NCBI RefSeq assembly: GCF_012863495.1
Contig: NZ_JAAVJL010000003.1
Coordinates: 415,904-479,903, forward strand
Origin: Pseudanabaena yagii GIHE-NHR1
GTDB lineage: Bacteria; Cyanobacteriota; Cyanobacteriia; Pseudanabaenales; Pseudanabaenaceae
Direction: 5' to 3'
DNA: 64,000 nucleotides
Below, one piece after another: positions 1-8,235 of this stretch. The translations under genes were made by a program, and so were the position numbers. Each line of letters begins with the position of its first letter. Within the stretch, counting starts at the first letter, position 1. The notes under the pieces are model-generated. The model had not been told where the DNA came from, did not search any database, and was given only the letters and a program-made list of their open reading frames with translations.

Positions 1-50
1 CATTGCAGATGTTGCTGCAACTTTTCTCGGAATAGGTTAATCTCTTTCAT

Positions 51-92
51 AGGGGTTTTATTTACGATGTGGTTATCTTTTATAAAACCCCT
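51..92. repeat. 11-bp inverted repeat spanning the start of the first ORF
   Basis: aggggttttat (51-61) is the exact reverse complement of ataaaacccct (82-92). It flanks the ATG at 67, so either the ORF start is wrong or the start codon lies in a hairpin loop. Confidence 0.6.
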
Positions 93-444
93 CCCTGCCT
101 ACTTTTGCAACTTTTTGTCCTGTACTAAGGGGAAAAAGTCAAAGTTAGATTCGTCTACTTTTGATAACAGTCTCTATACATTACCTAGTGGTCAAACCAC
201 TAATGAAGATTGGAACTGTCAAGGAATTTATTTGCCAACGGGTTTAAACAATGATGGCGAGCCTGTAGCTGTCAAAATTGTGACCGGCACGCAACTAGTT
301 GCCAAAGCTAATCCCGCAACTGGTGCAGTGGAATTGAATATTCCTACGACTAAGGTTTACAAAACTGGTGAAGTCAATTGGGCAATCCCTGAAACTCCTG
401 AAGCCCTAGCTGCCATGAACTTAATCGAAGCACCATTAGATTAA
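67..444 (+). CDS. hypothetical protein (start uncertain)
   Basis: I do not recognise this 125-residue protein. The first 25 or so residues are aromatic and Cys-rich and look unlike the rest, which is a soluble, acidic, beta-prone sequence ending in LIEAPLD. The frame stays open upstream to the window edge, so the gene may begin outside the window, and a hairpin straddles the ATG at 67. No later in-frame ATG is available except near the C-terminus. It could be the 3' part of a longer gene. No catalytic motif or membrane segment is clear. Confidence 0.4.
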   Translation: MWLSFIKPLPAYFCNFLSCTKGKKSKLDSSTFDNSLYTLPSGQTTNEDWNCQGIYLPTGLNNDGEPVAVKIVTGTQLVAKANPATGAVELNIPTTKVYKTGEVNWAIPETPEALAAMNLIEAPLD

Positions 445-774
445 ATTCTTAGTAGATTCTACGTTTCAAAACCGTAATTTGATGAGATCAAATTTCCGTA
501 TTTCCCCACCTTTGGTGGGGAAATAAATCGATGTAACTCGCTTGATTGAAAACTGCTATAGCACTTTTCAAATAATTACATACTCATTTGCAAATAAAAA
601 TTAAGCCTAGTAAGAGTTTTGAGTTTTTATTTTACCTGTTTCAAAAATGAAAACCTCTATACATAAGGATTCTCATCCTTTTATACAGGAGATTTTTTAA
701 TATATAATCTGGAGAACAATTTTTTGCTCAACATAAATTCAACATAAATATCGACGCTCCAAATATCCAAGATA
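445..774. other. intergenic region with one terminator-like hairpin
   Basis: This 330-bp AT-rich gap holds the hairpin at 500-524 and a small aaggat/atcctt stem near 664-679. I see no RNA gene or ORF in it. Confidence 0.5.
500..524 (+). terminator. hairpin downstream of the first ORF
   Basis: atttccccacc / ggtggggaaat forms an 11-bp perfect stem with loop ttt. It lies about 55 bp after the stop at 444. It has no strong T tract, so factor-independent termination is an inference. Confidence 0.5.
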
Positions 775-1203
775 ATGCAATTATCCTTCAAGCCCAAAAA
801 TAGTACAGACGAAACCAGTATAAAAGGTAAACAAAATCCTAATCGTGTGCGCGATCATTTAGCCAATGAAAGAACCTATCTATCATGGATGCGGATGGCG
901 ATCGCTCTATTAGGTGTTGGTGTAATCGTAGTCCGTTTAAGAATTTTGCGTCCTCCGATGTTGCCTACCCCCGGTAATGGTTGGAAATTAGGATTAGCAT
1001 TTTCCATTATTGGGATGTTAACAGTGTGGCTCTCGACGCATCATTATTTTGCGGTACGTCATGACATTGATGCCGATACTTTCGATCCACCAGATCGCTG
1101 GGTTGTCTTATTTAGCTTGGCAATCACACTCATTGGCGCAGGGGTGATCTATTACGTGTTCGCCGCACCATTAGAACAAATGGGTTTAGTTATTCCTGAT
1201 TAA
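775..1203 (+). CDS. YidH/DUF202 family inner-membrane protein
   Basis: This 142-residue protein carries the DUF202 signature near residues 28-50: NERTYLSWMR followed by a hydrophobic helix. Two further hydrophobic helices follow (about 68-90 and 110-130), so three membrane segments are expected. Members of the family (E. coli YidH/YidG) are small membrane proteins of unknown function. The gene stands alone and converges with the LysR gene, whose stop is only 5 bp away. The N-terminal 27 residues are polar and cytoplasmic. Confidence 0.85.
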   Translation: MQLSFKPKNSTDETSIKGKQNPNRVRDHLANERTYLSWMRMAIALLGVGVIVVRLRILRPPMLPTPGNGWKLGLAFSIIGMLTVWLSTHHYFAVRHDIDADTFDPPDRWVVLFSLAITLIGAGVIYYVFAAPLEQMGLVIPD

Positions 1204-1208
1204 CAACT

Positions 1209-2120
1209 TTACTGACGCAAAATCTCGCCAAATACTTTAGCGATACGGGTTTGAAAGCGCTTGTTATGCTGAAGTTTGAGAAATGGTCGGGTAATTTCTA
1301 AGGATTTGCGGCGATCGCTATCCATAACCTTGACTAGACGTAAGGTCCCTAATAGGAACTCTTTTTGTACCATCAGTTCGGAAATGGCAGCAGCCCTTGC
1401 ACTGCTTTCTAGAGCAGCTTTTACCATCTCGCCACTGCTAAGCACTAACATAATTTCTAACTCCGTAGGATTCACTCCCCAACTGAGCAAAGCCTGCTCA
1501 AATACCTGCTGTGTACCTGAGCCTGACTCACGCATTACCCATGCAGTTTTGCTCAAATCATCAACGGTGATCTTTGGGCGTTCATACCAAGGATGTGCCT
1601 TGCCTACGACGATAAGCAAGCGATCGCTACCAATTTCTTCTTGAGCTAAGTCCTTTTGTAATGAGGGCTTCACATCAGCTTCGATCAACCCTAAATCAAA
1701 TAGACCTGCGGCAGTTCCATCACAAATTTCTTCAGTATTGGCAAGGGTACATTTGATTGTGATATTTGGATATAGTTCCTGAAATCTGCTGATTTTGGCA
1801 GGTAGCCAATAGTTGCCAATAGTCAAGCTCGTACCTAGTTTGAGTTCACCACGTTGGAAATCGTTGAGTTCGCGTAAACCTCTCTCCATTAATTTAATGC
1901 GATCAATAATGTCCTTAGCTTCAGTTTGCAATAATAAGCCTGCATCGGTAATTTCAATGTGGCGACCGATGCGATGAAATAGCTTTACCCCATACCATGC
2001 TTCTAGACTCTGAATAGCAGCACTGACAGCAGGTTGAGTGATATATAGGGCTTCGGCAGCACGAGTGAAATGCAAATGTTCTGCAACTGCAAGGAAAATT
2101 CGTAACTGTTCAAGAGTCAT
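1209..2120 (-). CDS. LysR-family transcriptional regulator
   Basis: The 303-residue length is standard for LysR. The N-terminal winged helix-turn-helix (residues 1-60) has the family core FTRAAEALYITQPAVSAAIQ. Residues 90-300 form the two-lobed effector-binding domain. It most resembles cyanobacterial CysB/CbbR-type members, but the effector cannot be read from sequence. It is transcribed away from the cadD-like gene at 2367 across a 246-bp gap, the usual arrangement for a LysR regulator and its target, so it may control that transporter. It could also be a candidate for the motif shared by the sulfur genes, but nothing here ties them together. Confidence 0.9.
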   Translation of the reverse strand: MTLEQLRIFLAVAEHLHFTRAAEALYITQPAVSAAIQSLEAWYGVKLFHRIGRHIEITDAGLLLQTEAKDIIDRIKLMERGLRELNDFQRGELKLGTSLTIGNYWLPAKISRFQELYPNITIKCTLANTEEICDGTAAGLFDLGLIEADVKPSLQKDLAQEEIGSDRLLIVVGKAHPWYERPKITVDDLSKTAWVMRESGSGTQQVFEQALLSWGVNPTELEIMLVLSSGEMVKAALESSARAAAISELMVQKEFLLGTLRLVKVMDSDRRKSLEITRPFLKLQHNKRFQTRIAKVFGEILRQ

Positions 2121-2271
2121 GTGCTCTATTAGCTCTGGATCAATAGATGAAAATCAATCTTACATCACTCTCAAATACCGCAAAATTACCGTTATATATG
2201 GCTTTTGAAGTAATCGAGTTGCGCCCCCAAAAAGCTAAAGGCGATCAAATAAGATAGATAATACTCACTGC

Positions 2272-2304
2272 GTGAGTAGATTTGCCTGCGCCAAATCTAC
2301 TCAC
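2272..2304. repeat. 13-bp hairpin upstream of the cadD-like gene
   Basis: gtgagtagatttg (2272-2284) and caaatctactcac (2292-2304) pair perfectly around a 7-nt loop, and an A tract follows. It sits 62 bp upstream of the ATG at 2367 in the divergent promoter region, so it could be an attenuator or just one of the local hairpin repeats. Confidence 0.55.
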
Positions 2305-2366
2305 AAAAAAGTAAATTAGACTTGCGTAGATCCTAATAGAAATTCTTTAACTGAGGTAGAAACAAT

Positions 2367-2996
2367 ATGGAATGGTTCATCGGTACTGTGGCGATCGCCA
2401 TTACCGCATTTACGGCTACAAATATCGATGACATTCTCATCTTGACCGTTTTTTTTGCTCAGGTTGATGCAAAATTTCGTCCTCGCCACATTCTCATTGG
2501 TCAATATCTAGGATTTGCCGTAATCATCCTTGCGAGTTTACCTGGATATTTGGGAGGGTTAATCATTGATCACAAATGGATTGGCTTGCTAGGTTTTTTA
2601 CCGATCGCGATCGGCATCAAGGAATTATTGAAAAAGCCAGAAGAAGTTACAGTCAAAAGCTGTATGATTTCTACTGCCAATCAATCACCACTAATTGCGC
2701 CACAAACCTATCACGTAGCCGCAGTTACATTTGCTAATAGCGGCGATAATATTGGTATTTATGTTCCTTTGTTTGCTAGTAGCAATGCAGTTTCCCTCTC
2801 GATTACGATCGCTACATTTCTATTGCTAATCGCTGTATGGTGCTATGCCGCTTATCAATTCAGTACCCATCCCGCGATCGCTAAGTTTCTCTCTCAATAT
2901 AGCAATGCGATCGTGCCATTTGTGCTGATTGCTCTAGGTATCTATATCCTCTATGAGAGCGATACCTATCAGTTAATTCCTTTCTTTCGCGCATAG
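2367..2996 (+). CDS. CadD-like cadmium/cation resistance transporter family protein
   Basis: The 209-residue polytopic membrane protein has the CadD-family start: a hydrophobic helix followed by FTATNIDDILIL, then FRPRHILIGQYLGF and LLGFLPIAIGIKELL. A second conserved block, VTFANSGDNIGIYVPLF, lies near residues 123-139. Five to six membrane helices are expected. Staphylococcal CadD confers cadmium resistance, but cyanobacterial members are uncharacterised, so the substrate is inferred. GAGG lies 10-13 bp before the ATG as a ribosome-binding site. The LysR gene upstream is divergent. A strong hairpin overlaps the stop codon. Confidence 0.85.
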   Translation: MEWFIGTVAIAITAFTATNIDDILILTVFFAQVDAKFRPRHILIGQYLGFAVIILASLPGYLGGLIIDHKWIGLLGFLPIAIGIKELLKKPEEVTVKSCMISTANQSPLIAPQTYHVAAVTFANSGDNIGIYVPLFASSNAVSLSITIATFLLLIAVWCYAAYQFSTHPAIAKFLSQYSNAIVPFVLIALGIYILYESDTYQLIPFFRA

Positions 2997-3041
2997 TTTA
3001 TGGAAGCACAACCCGAAGGGTTGCGCTTCCATAAACTATGC
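2991..3041 (+). terminator. long hairpin overlapping the cadD-like stop codon
   Basis: A 17-bp outer stem (2991-3007 with 3025-3041) continues into a 6-bp inner stem caaccc/gggttg after one mismatch. The left arm contains the stop codon TAG at 2994-2996. Confidence 0.65.
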
Positions 3042-3086
3042 AAAAATCTACAAATGATTTAGGACTGCTATAGCTATAATTTTTAC

Positions 3087-3368
3087 ATGGAAATAAATAA
3101 TACTCTGACTTTAATTCTTGGAGCGATCGCTGTTGGAGCTGCAATTTGGGCAACTTCCACAATTTTGGAGCTTTTAGCGAAATTAGTTGGTAAATTTGCG
3201 ATCGCTGCTATATCACTAATATTAGTGGCAATTTACTTAAAAGTTTATGTGGGAATTGATGTTTGGCAAAGCCTGATGGATTTTGGTCAATTGGTGATCG
3301 ATGGGGTTGGACAATTAGTACAAGGAGTTTCCTATCTCTTCTCACAAGTAAGTTTACAAATAGATTGA
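3087..3368 (+). CDS. small hypothetical membrane protein
   Basis: This 93-residue protein has two strongly hydrophobic segments (about residues 5-30 and 38-55) followed by an amphipathic tail rich in V, Q and L. I do not recognise the family. It ends 33 bp before the HAD gene at 3402, is on the same strand and may be co-transcribed with it. No cysteine or charged motif suggests a function. HIP1 sites lie inside it, as in neighbouring genes. Confidence 0.6.
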   Translation: MEINNTLTLILGAIAVGAAIWATSTILELLAKLVGKFAIAAISLILVAIYLKVYVGIDVWQSLMDFGQLVIDGVGQLVQGVSYLFSQVSLQID

Positions 3369-3401
3369 TTGGCTTAACCCCACCTATAGGCTTGTAACAC
3401 T

Positions 3402-4157
3402 ATGGCTCTATTGCCTATCAATATTCATGATTTCGCTGATATTCGCCTAATTGCTTCCGATGTCGATGGTACGCTCACTCAAAATGGCAAATTTACCGCA
3501 GGTTTTATTGCTACTTTACAACGTCTTCAGGCATCAGGGATTAAGGTTCTATTGGTGACGGGGCGCTCTGCGGGTTGGGTCAGTGCGTTGGTCAATTACT
3601 TACCTATAGAGGCAGCGATCGCAGAAAATGGTGGGATATATTTACACAATGATCAGCAATATTTCCTATCCGATATTACTAATCCAACTCAGCATCGACT
3701 GCGACTAGAGCAGGCATTCCATCAAATTCAAAAGAACTATCCGAATCTGCAACCATCTATGGATAATCAGTTCCGCATTACTGATTGGACTTTTGATATT
3801 CATGGTCTAGCGGATAAGGAGCTAGATACGATCGCGCGGCAATGTAACGACATGGACTTAGGGTTTACCTACAGCACTGTGCAATGTCATATTAAATTGT
3901 CTAACCAAGATAAATCAACAGGATTGAAACTTGTATTAGCAAAGTTTTATCAAGAGCTTGAGCTATATCAGGTGCTAACAGTTGGAGATAGTCCTAATGA
4001 TGAGTCAATGTTTGTTGCTGATCAGTTTCCACTTTCAGTTGGAGTAGCAAATATCAGACATTATCAGGACAAAATGGTTCATCTTCCCAAATATGTAACT
4101 CAATCATCAGAATTCGCAGGATTTTCTGAATTGATAGAATTAATCCTAAAAAAATAG
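3402..4157 (+). CDS. HAD-superfamily hydrolase (Cof-type phosphatase)
   Basis: The 251-residue soluble protein has the HAD motifs in order: nucleophile motif I ASDVDGTLT (residues 19-27), motif II LLVTGRSAGW (about 50-59), a lysine near 167 (SNQDKSTGLK) and motif IV GDSPNDESMF (near 199). A cap domain lies between motifs II and III, as in Cof/sucrose-phosphatase-like type IIB members of about 250-280 residues. The family dephosphorylates sugar phosphates and other small metabolites; the substrate is unknown. A 25-bp hairpin follows the stop. Confidence 0.9.
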   Translation: MALLPINIHDFADIRLIASDVDGTLTQNGKFTAGFIATLQRLQASGIKVLLVTGRSAGWVSALVNYLPIEAAIAENGGIYLHNDQQYFLSDITNPTQHRLRLEQAFHQIQKNYPNLQPSMDNQFRITDWTFDIHGLADKELDTIARQCNDMDLGFTYSTVQCHIKLSNQDKSTGLKLVLAKFYQELELYQVLTVGDSPNDESMFVADQFPLSVGVANIRHYQDKMVHLPKYVTQSSEFAGFSELIELILKK

Positions 4158-4168
4158 AGATAATCTCA

Positions 4169-4225
4169 AATCCCATAAACAAAAGAAAGTATTGCGTAGC
4201 AATACTTTCTTTTGTTTATGGGATT
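4169..4225. terminator. 25-bp perfect hairpin between convergent genes
   Basis: Positions 4169-4193 pair perfectly with 4201-4225 around gcgtagc. It lies between the HAD gene and the convergent metallopeptidase gene, so it could stop transcription from both sides. Confidence 0.65.
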
Positions 4226-4295
4226 GTAAGCTTTTTAACTCGAAAAGTAATGAAATACCTACACAAGGTGAAGCAATTTATTACTTTTTTAGAAA

Positions 4296-4985
4296 TTAGC
4301 GATCGCCTCGAATCAAAAGTAGTTGCACAAGTTGCAGAGCTGCATAAATAGCCGTAGCTACATATGTCCAAGCTGCTGCATTTAAGACCTTCCGCGCACC
4401 AATATTTTCATTACCTTGGAGGATGCCTAGCTCATCAATTAGTCTTAGTGCACGTCTAGAAGCATCGAACTCCACAGGTAAGGTAACAACATGGAATAGA
4501 ATTGCGCCTGCAAATAAGACAATGCCAATATTGATGAACAATGTACTTAGACTACCAAGAGAAGTCAGGAACAGCCCCGTCATCACTAGCAAAGGACCAA
4601 AGTTAGCACCAATATTTGCCACAGGTACTAGTGAGGCACGGACATTCATAAATTGATAACCGCGCACATCCTGTAGGACATGACCGCATTCATGGGCAGC
4701 GATCGCTGCTGCTGCCAAAGATGACGAAGCATATACGGATTCTGATAACCGCACAGCTTTCGCGGAAGGATCGTAATGATCGGTGAGTTCACCTGCAACC
4801 TGCTCAACCGTCACATCATAAATGCCCATACGTTGCAGAATTGTTTTGGCGACCTGTGCACCTGTCATACCTAGACTAGAGCGGATATCTGCATATTTTT
4901 CATAGGTTGCTTTAACGCGCTGTTGCGCCCAAAACATTAAGATCATGCCTGGGATCAAGATCAAATAGGATGAGTGAAACAACAT
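4296..4985 (-). CDS. YugP-type zinc metallopeptidase, membrane-bound
   Basis: The 229-residue protein belongs to the neutral zinc metallopeptidase family (B. subtilis YugP, PF04298). It has an N-terminal membrane anchor (residues 4-20), then a soluble domain with GMTGAQVAKTIL and the zinc-binding HECGH motif near residue 98. Two long hydrophobic helices (about 125-165) and a C-terminal hydrophobic helix follow. Its length matches the family. The physiological substrate is unknown. It converges with the HAD gene. Confidence 0.9.
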   Translation of the reverse strand: MLFHSSYLILIPGMILMFWAQQRVKATYEKYADIRSSLGMTGAQVAKTILQRMGIYDVTVEQVAGELTDHYDPSAKAVRLSESVYASSSLAAAAIAAHECGHVLQDVRGYQFMNVRASLVPVANIGANFGPLLVMTGLFLTSLGSLSTLFINIGIVLFAGAILFHVVTLPVEFDASRRALRLIDELGILQGNENIGARKVLNAAAWTYVATAIYAALQLVQLLLIRGDR

Positions 4986-5328
4986 TAACTTCGCTCCTTC
5001 AGTCAGTTATATCTAATATTATGGCGCTGACTCAATGGAATCTGATGGTAGTGAAAACACTACTTAGGAAGAGATGAGTGGCGGCGCTTTGCATCGCCAC
5101 TCATCTCAGCAGGGTGTGCCTCCACAAAAAATAAAAGCTACAAATAATTTGCGACTGCTATATTTTCGATTAAATTACAGATTTGTTTCCCAGCCTTAGG
5201 CTGGGAAACAAATCTGCTACAGCACATAGCCTCAATGTAGGATTTCTAATACACAAACAAGCTGGTATATCTTGGTAAACTATTGGCTAGTTTTTTGATT
5301 AGGGTTTAGTAATGACGGTGGAGCGCAT
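4986..5328. other. intergenic region with two hairpins
   Basis: It holds a 13-bp stem at 5071-5083/5095-5107 (gagatgagtggcg) and an 18-bp stem at 5178-5195/5199-5216 with loop tta. Both are of the local long-hairpin type. The promoter of the devB-like gene should lie in the last 100 bp, but I see no clear element. Confidence 0.5.
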
Positions 5329-6591
5329 ATGCAGGTAGAAGAACAATCAGGAAAGCAGTCAGAACCAGCCATAGATGGCAGATCTGAGGACACAACACTA
5401 ACATCTCCCCAAAACACTCAACCTAGCACCATGAAAAATGCCTTAGTAACCAAGCGATCAAATAAATTTTTAATTCCCGCGATCGCTTTAGCCCTTGCCG
5501 CACTAGGTGTAAGTATTTGGCTCGTCTTTGGACGCTCTAACCCACCACAAAATGCATCTGCGCCAACAAATACTGCTACTAATAATAAAGATCAACCCAA
5601 AGCCATTAGTGCATTAGGTCGTTTAGAGCCTCAGGGAGAAGTAATTAAAGTTGCCTCACCATCAGCCCTTGGCACATCTCGAATTGTGAAATTAATGGTC
5701 AAAGAAGGAGATATCGTCAAACAGGGACAGGTAATTGCCGTTTTAGACAGTTACGATCGCTCAGTTGCAGCCTTACTCCAAGCCCAAAGTCAAGCTCAGG
5801 AGAGTGAGCGAAATCTTGCCAAAGTTAGGGCTGGTGCAAAAAGTGGTGACATCATTGCTCAAGAAGGTAATGTCATGTCTGCTGCTGCCAATATCAAATC
5901 TCTTGAGGCTAATGCAGCGAGAATTCGTGCTGAGTTAGAAATTGCAGGTAGAGATTACAACCGTTTTCTTCAGGTTTATAAAGAAGGAGCCATTTCCCAA
6001 ACAGTTCTCGATACCTATCGACTCAAGGTCGAAACCTTGCAAGGGCAGTTTACCCAAGCAGAACAACAAATTCAGCAAGCACAATTTCAATTAAGACAAT
6101 CCCAAGGTTTATTAAACAGTGTTAGAGAAGTCCGCCCAACGGATGTTCAATTTGCTGAAGCTCAGTTACAAACTGCGATCGTTAATGTCAAGAAAGCAGA
6201 AGTTGATTTGGATTTAGCGCAAGTTCGTGCTCCTATTGATGGACAGATTCTCAAAGTCAATTCTAAAATTGGAGAAATTGTCAGTCAGACAAATGGAGTT
6301 GTGGAAATTGGCAATACCCAACAAATGTATGTAGTTGCCGAAATCTACGAAACTGACATCGGCAAGATTAAAGTCGGACAGAAGGCAAGCATTCAGAGTG
6401 AAGTCTTTGAAGGAGAAATCACGGGAAAAGTCGAGCGAATTGGGTTGCGAATTGCCAAAAATGATGTACTAGGAACTGATCCTGCTGCTAAAACTGATGT
6501 GCGAATTATTGAAGTCAAAATTAAACTTGATGATAGCCAAAAAGTTTCAGGGCTTACGAATTTACAAGTCAGAGTCAAAATTGAAGTTTAA
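5329..6591 (+). CDS. devB: DevB-family ABC exporter membrane fusion protein
   Basis: The 420-residue HlyD/DevB-type adaptor links an inner-membrane ABC exporter to an outer-membrane channel. It has a polar N-terminus of about 46 residues, one membrane helix (47-68), a lipoyl-like beta domain beginning ISALGRLEPQGEVIKV (about 92-107), a long coiled coil rich in Q, A and E (about 140-265), then the returning half-motif RAPIDGQILK near residue 302. GGTGGAG precedes the ATG by about 8 bp. In Anabaena, DevBCA exports heterocyst glycolipids; in other cyanobacteria homologues export unknown substrates. devC starts 3 bp downstream. Confidence 0.93.
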   Translation: MQVEEQSGKQSEPAIDGRSEDTTLTSPQNTQPSTMKNALVTKRSNKFLIPAIALALAALGVSIWLVFGRSNPPQNASAPTNTATNNKDQPKAISALGRLEPQGEVIKVASPSALGTSRIVKLMVKEGDIVKQGQVIAVLDSYDRSVAALLQAQSQAQESERNLAKVRAGAKSGDIIAQEGNVMSAAANIKSLEANAARIRAELEIAGRDYNRFLQVYKEGAISQTVLDTYRLKVETLQGQFTQAEQQIQQAQFQLRQSQGLLNSVREVRPTDVQFAEAQLQTAIVNVKKAEVDLDLAQVRAPIDGQILKVNSKIGEIVSQTNGVVEIGNTQQMYVVAEIYETDIGKIKVGQKASIQSEVFEGEITGKVERIGLRIAKNDVLGTDPAAKTDVRIIEVKIKLDDSQKVSGLTNLQVRVKIEV

Positions 6592-6594
6592 TCT

Positions 6595-7980
6595 ATGATC
6601 TTTGCCGTCCCTCTTGCTTGGTTACAGCTTACCTATGAAAAAAGCCGTCTGTTAGTAGCGATCGCGGGGATTACCTTTGCGGTGGTCTTGATGTTTTTGC
6701 AACTTGGTTTCCGTGATGCTCTCTTTAACAGTGCAATCCGTCTTCAGAGCAATCTTGTTGGCGATTTGGTAATTATCAGCCCCCAATCAACTAACCTTGT
6801 GGGGATGCGAAACTTTTCCCAACGCCGCCTTTATCAGGCTCTGGGGATGAAGCAAGTTGAATCAGTCAATCCCCTGTATATTGGGCTGGCAGCTTGGAAA
6901 ATTAAAGAAGACCCTGCGGGACAAACGCGCAATATTTTAGTATTGGGAGCAAATCCTGATGCCAAAGTCTTTAAAATGGCAGGAGCAGAGTCCAATATCG
7001 ATCGCGTCAAAACCGAAGATGTCGTTCTCTTTGATCGCGCCTCTCGTGCTGAATTTGGACCCATTGTCAGTGAATGTGGCTCCCTATCTCTGAAATCAAC
7101 TTTTAGCGAGGCAGCCTTTACTTGCCAGAATTTAGTTGCTCGCGAAGTAGCTAATCGGAAGCTCGTGATTGGGGGCTTGTTTGAGCTAGGTGCATCCTTT
7201 GCTGCTGATGGCACGCTTATTACCAGTGATACCAACTTTTTGAGAATCTTTGATAACCGTCGCTCAGGATTAATTAACGTTGGCTTAATTAACTTAAAAC
7301 CGAATGCATCTCCCTATGAGGCAATGCGGGACTTCATCCTTACTCAACCTGCGGATACAGTGGTCTTACCCCGCGAAAAACTACCACCTGATGGCAAAAG
7401 AATCAAAGTCCTGTACAAAGACAGTATTGGTGCGGATGGCAAGCTCATTCATGAAGAAGATAAAAATAAGGTGCTGATTGCGAAGTCAGATTTAACAATT
7501 GAGGATCTAAAAAAATCCCAAGATGCGGCAATTGACGATACTAGAATCTTGACAGCCCAAGGCTATATTGAATTCGAGAAGGGATATTGGCAAAAAAGCA
7601 CAGCGATCGGTTTTATCTTTAGTCTGGGTACAGTCATGGGCTTTATTGTTGGCATCGTGATTGTCTATCAGATTTTATATACTGATGTTTCCGATCACCT
7701 TGCGGAATATGCCACTCTGAAGGCAATGGGCTACAACAACTTCTATTTGGCACAAGTAGTCATTCAAGAAGCATTCGTATTATCAATTCTCGGATTTATC
7801 CCCGGACTTGGCATCTCCTTTGGTTTGTATAATCTCACCAAAAATGCCACTTTATTACCCTTATATATTTGGGATAAGGCAATTCCTGTGATGATCTTAA
7901 CGATGATTATGTGTGTGATTTCAGGAGCAATATCATTACGCAAAGTCCAGTCTGCTGACCCTGCAGAAATTTTTGGATAA
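6595..7980 (+). CDS. devC: DevC-family ABC exporter permease with an extra insertion
   Basis: This FtsX/MacB-type permease forms the membrane part of a DevBCA exporter. Helix 1 lies at residues 15-40 (LLVAIAGITFAVVLMFLQLGF), a large periplasmic domain follows, and three C-terminal helices lie at about 340-455. Usual DevC proteins have about 385-395 residues; this one has 461. The extra length is largely a lysine- and aspartate-rich stretch of about 55 residues (about 262-318) just before the conserved QGYIEFEKGYW. No DevA ATPase gene follows, so the ATPase must be elsewhere. Confidence 0.92.
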   Translation: MIFAVPLAWLQLTYEKSRLLVAIAGITFAVVLMFLQLGFRDALFNSAIRLQSNLVGDLVIISPQSTNLVGMRNFSQRRLYQALGMKQVESVNPLYIGLAAWKIKEDPAGQTRNILVLGANPDAKVFKMAGAESNIDRVKTEDVVLFDRASRAEFGPIVSECGSLSLKSTFSEAAFTCQNLVAREVANRKLVIGGLFELGASFAADGTLITSDTNFLRIFDNRRSGLINVGLINLKPNASPYEAMRDFILTQPADTVVLPREKLPPDGKRIKVLYKDSIGADGKLIHEEDKNKVLIAKSDLTIEDLKKSQDAAIDDTRILTAQGYIEFEKGYWQKSTAIGFIFSLGTVMGFIVGIVIVYQILYTDVSDHLAEYATLKAMGYNNFYLAQVVIQEAFVLSILGFIPGLGISFGLYNLTKNATLLPLYIWDKAIPVMILTMIMCVISGAISLRKVQSADPAEIFG

Positions 7981-8002
7981 GCGATCGCTTAATCCCCTTA
8001 AG

Positions 8003-8051
8003 ATCAAAAGCCACAAGATATTCATAATGTGAATATCTTGTGGCTTTTGAT
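8003..8051 (+). terminator. 21-bp perfect hairpin after devC
   Basis: 8003-8023 pairs perfectly with 8031-8051, 23 bp after the devC stop. The stem is AT-rich at its base. It marks the end of devBC and argues against a lost downstream devA in the same transcript. Confidence 0.65.
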
Positions 8052-8109
8052 TTGATAATAATACAATACAATTGATCATAGCGCTTGACTCTTTCTTAAA
8101 ATCCATAAA

Positions 8110-8160
8110 CAGAGAAACTTTTGAAAGCATGGCAAAGCCGTGCATTCAAAAGTTTCTCTG
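8110..8160. repeat. hairpin repeat, copy 1 (left of signalling block)
   Basis: The outer arms are cagagaaacttttga (8110-8124) and tcaaaagtttctctg (8146-8160). The interior has a smaller GC-rich stem around aaagcc. A second copy with near-identical arms lies at 20126-20176, on the other side of the signalling genes. Confidence 0.7.
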
Positions 8161-8235
8161 TACTTCAAGCTTCAATCCAAGAATCTTTTGTTAATAAATT
8201 CTTGGTGTTTTTTATAGTAAAAATCAGTATATTTC

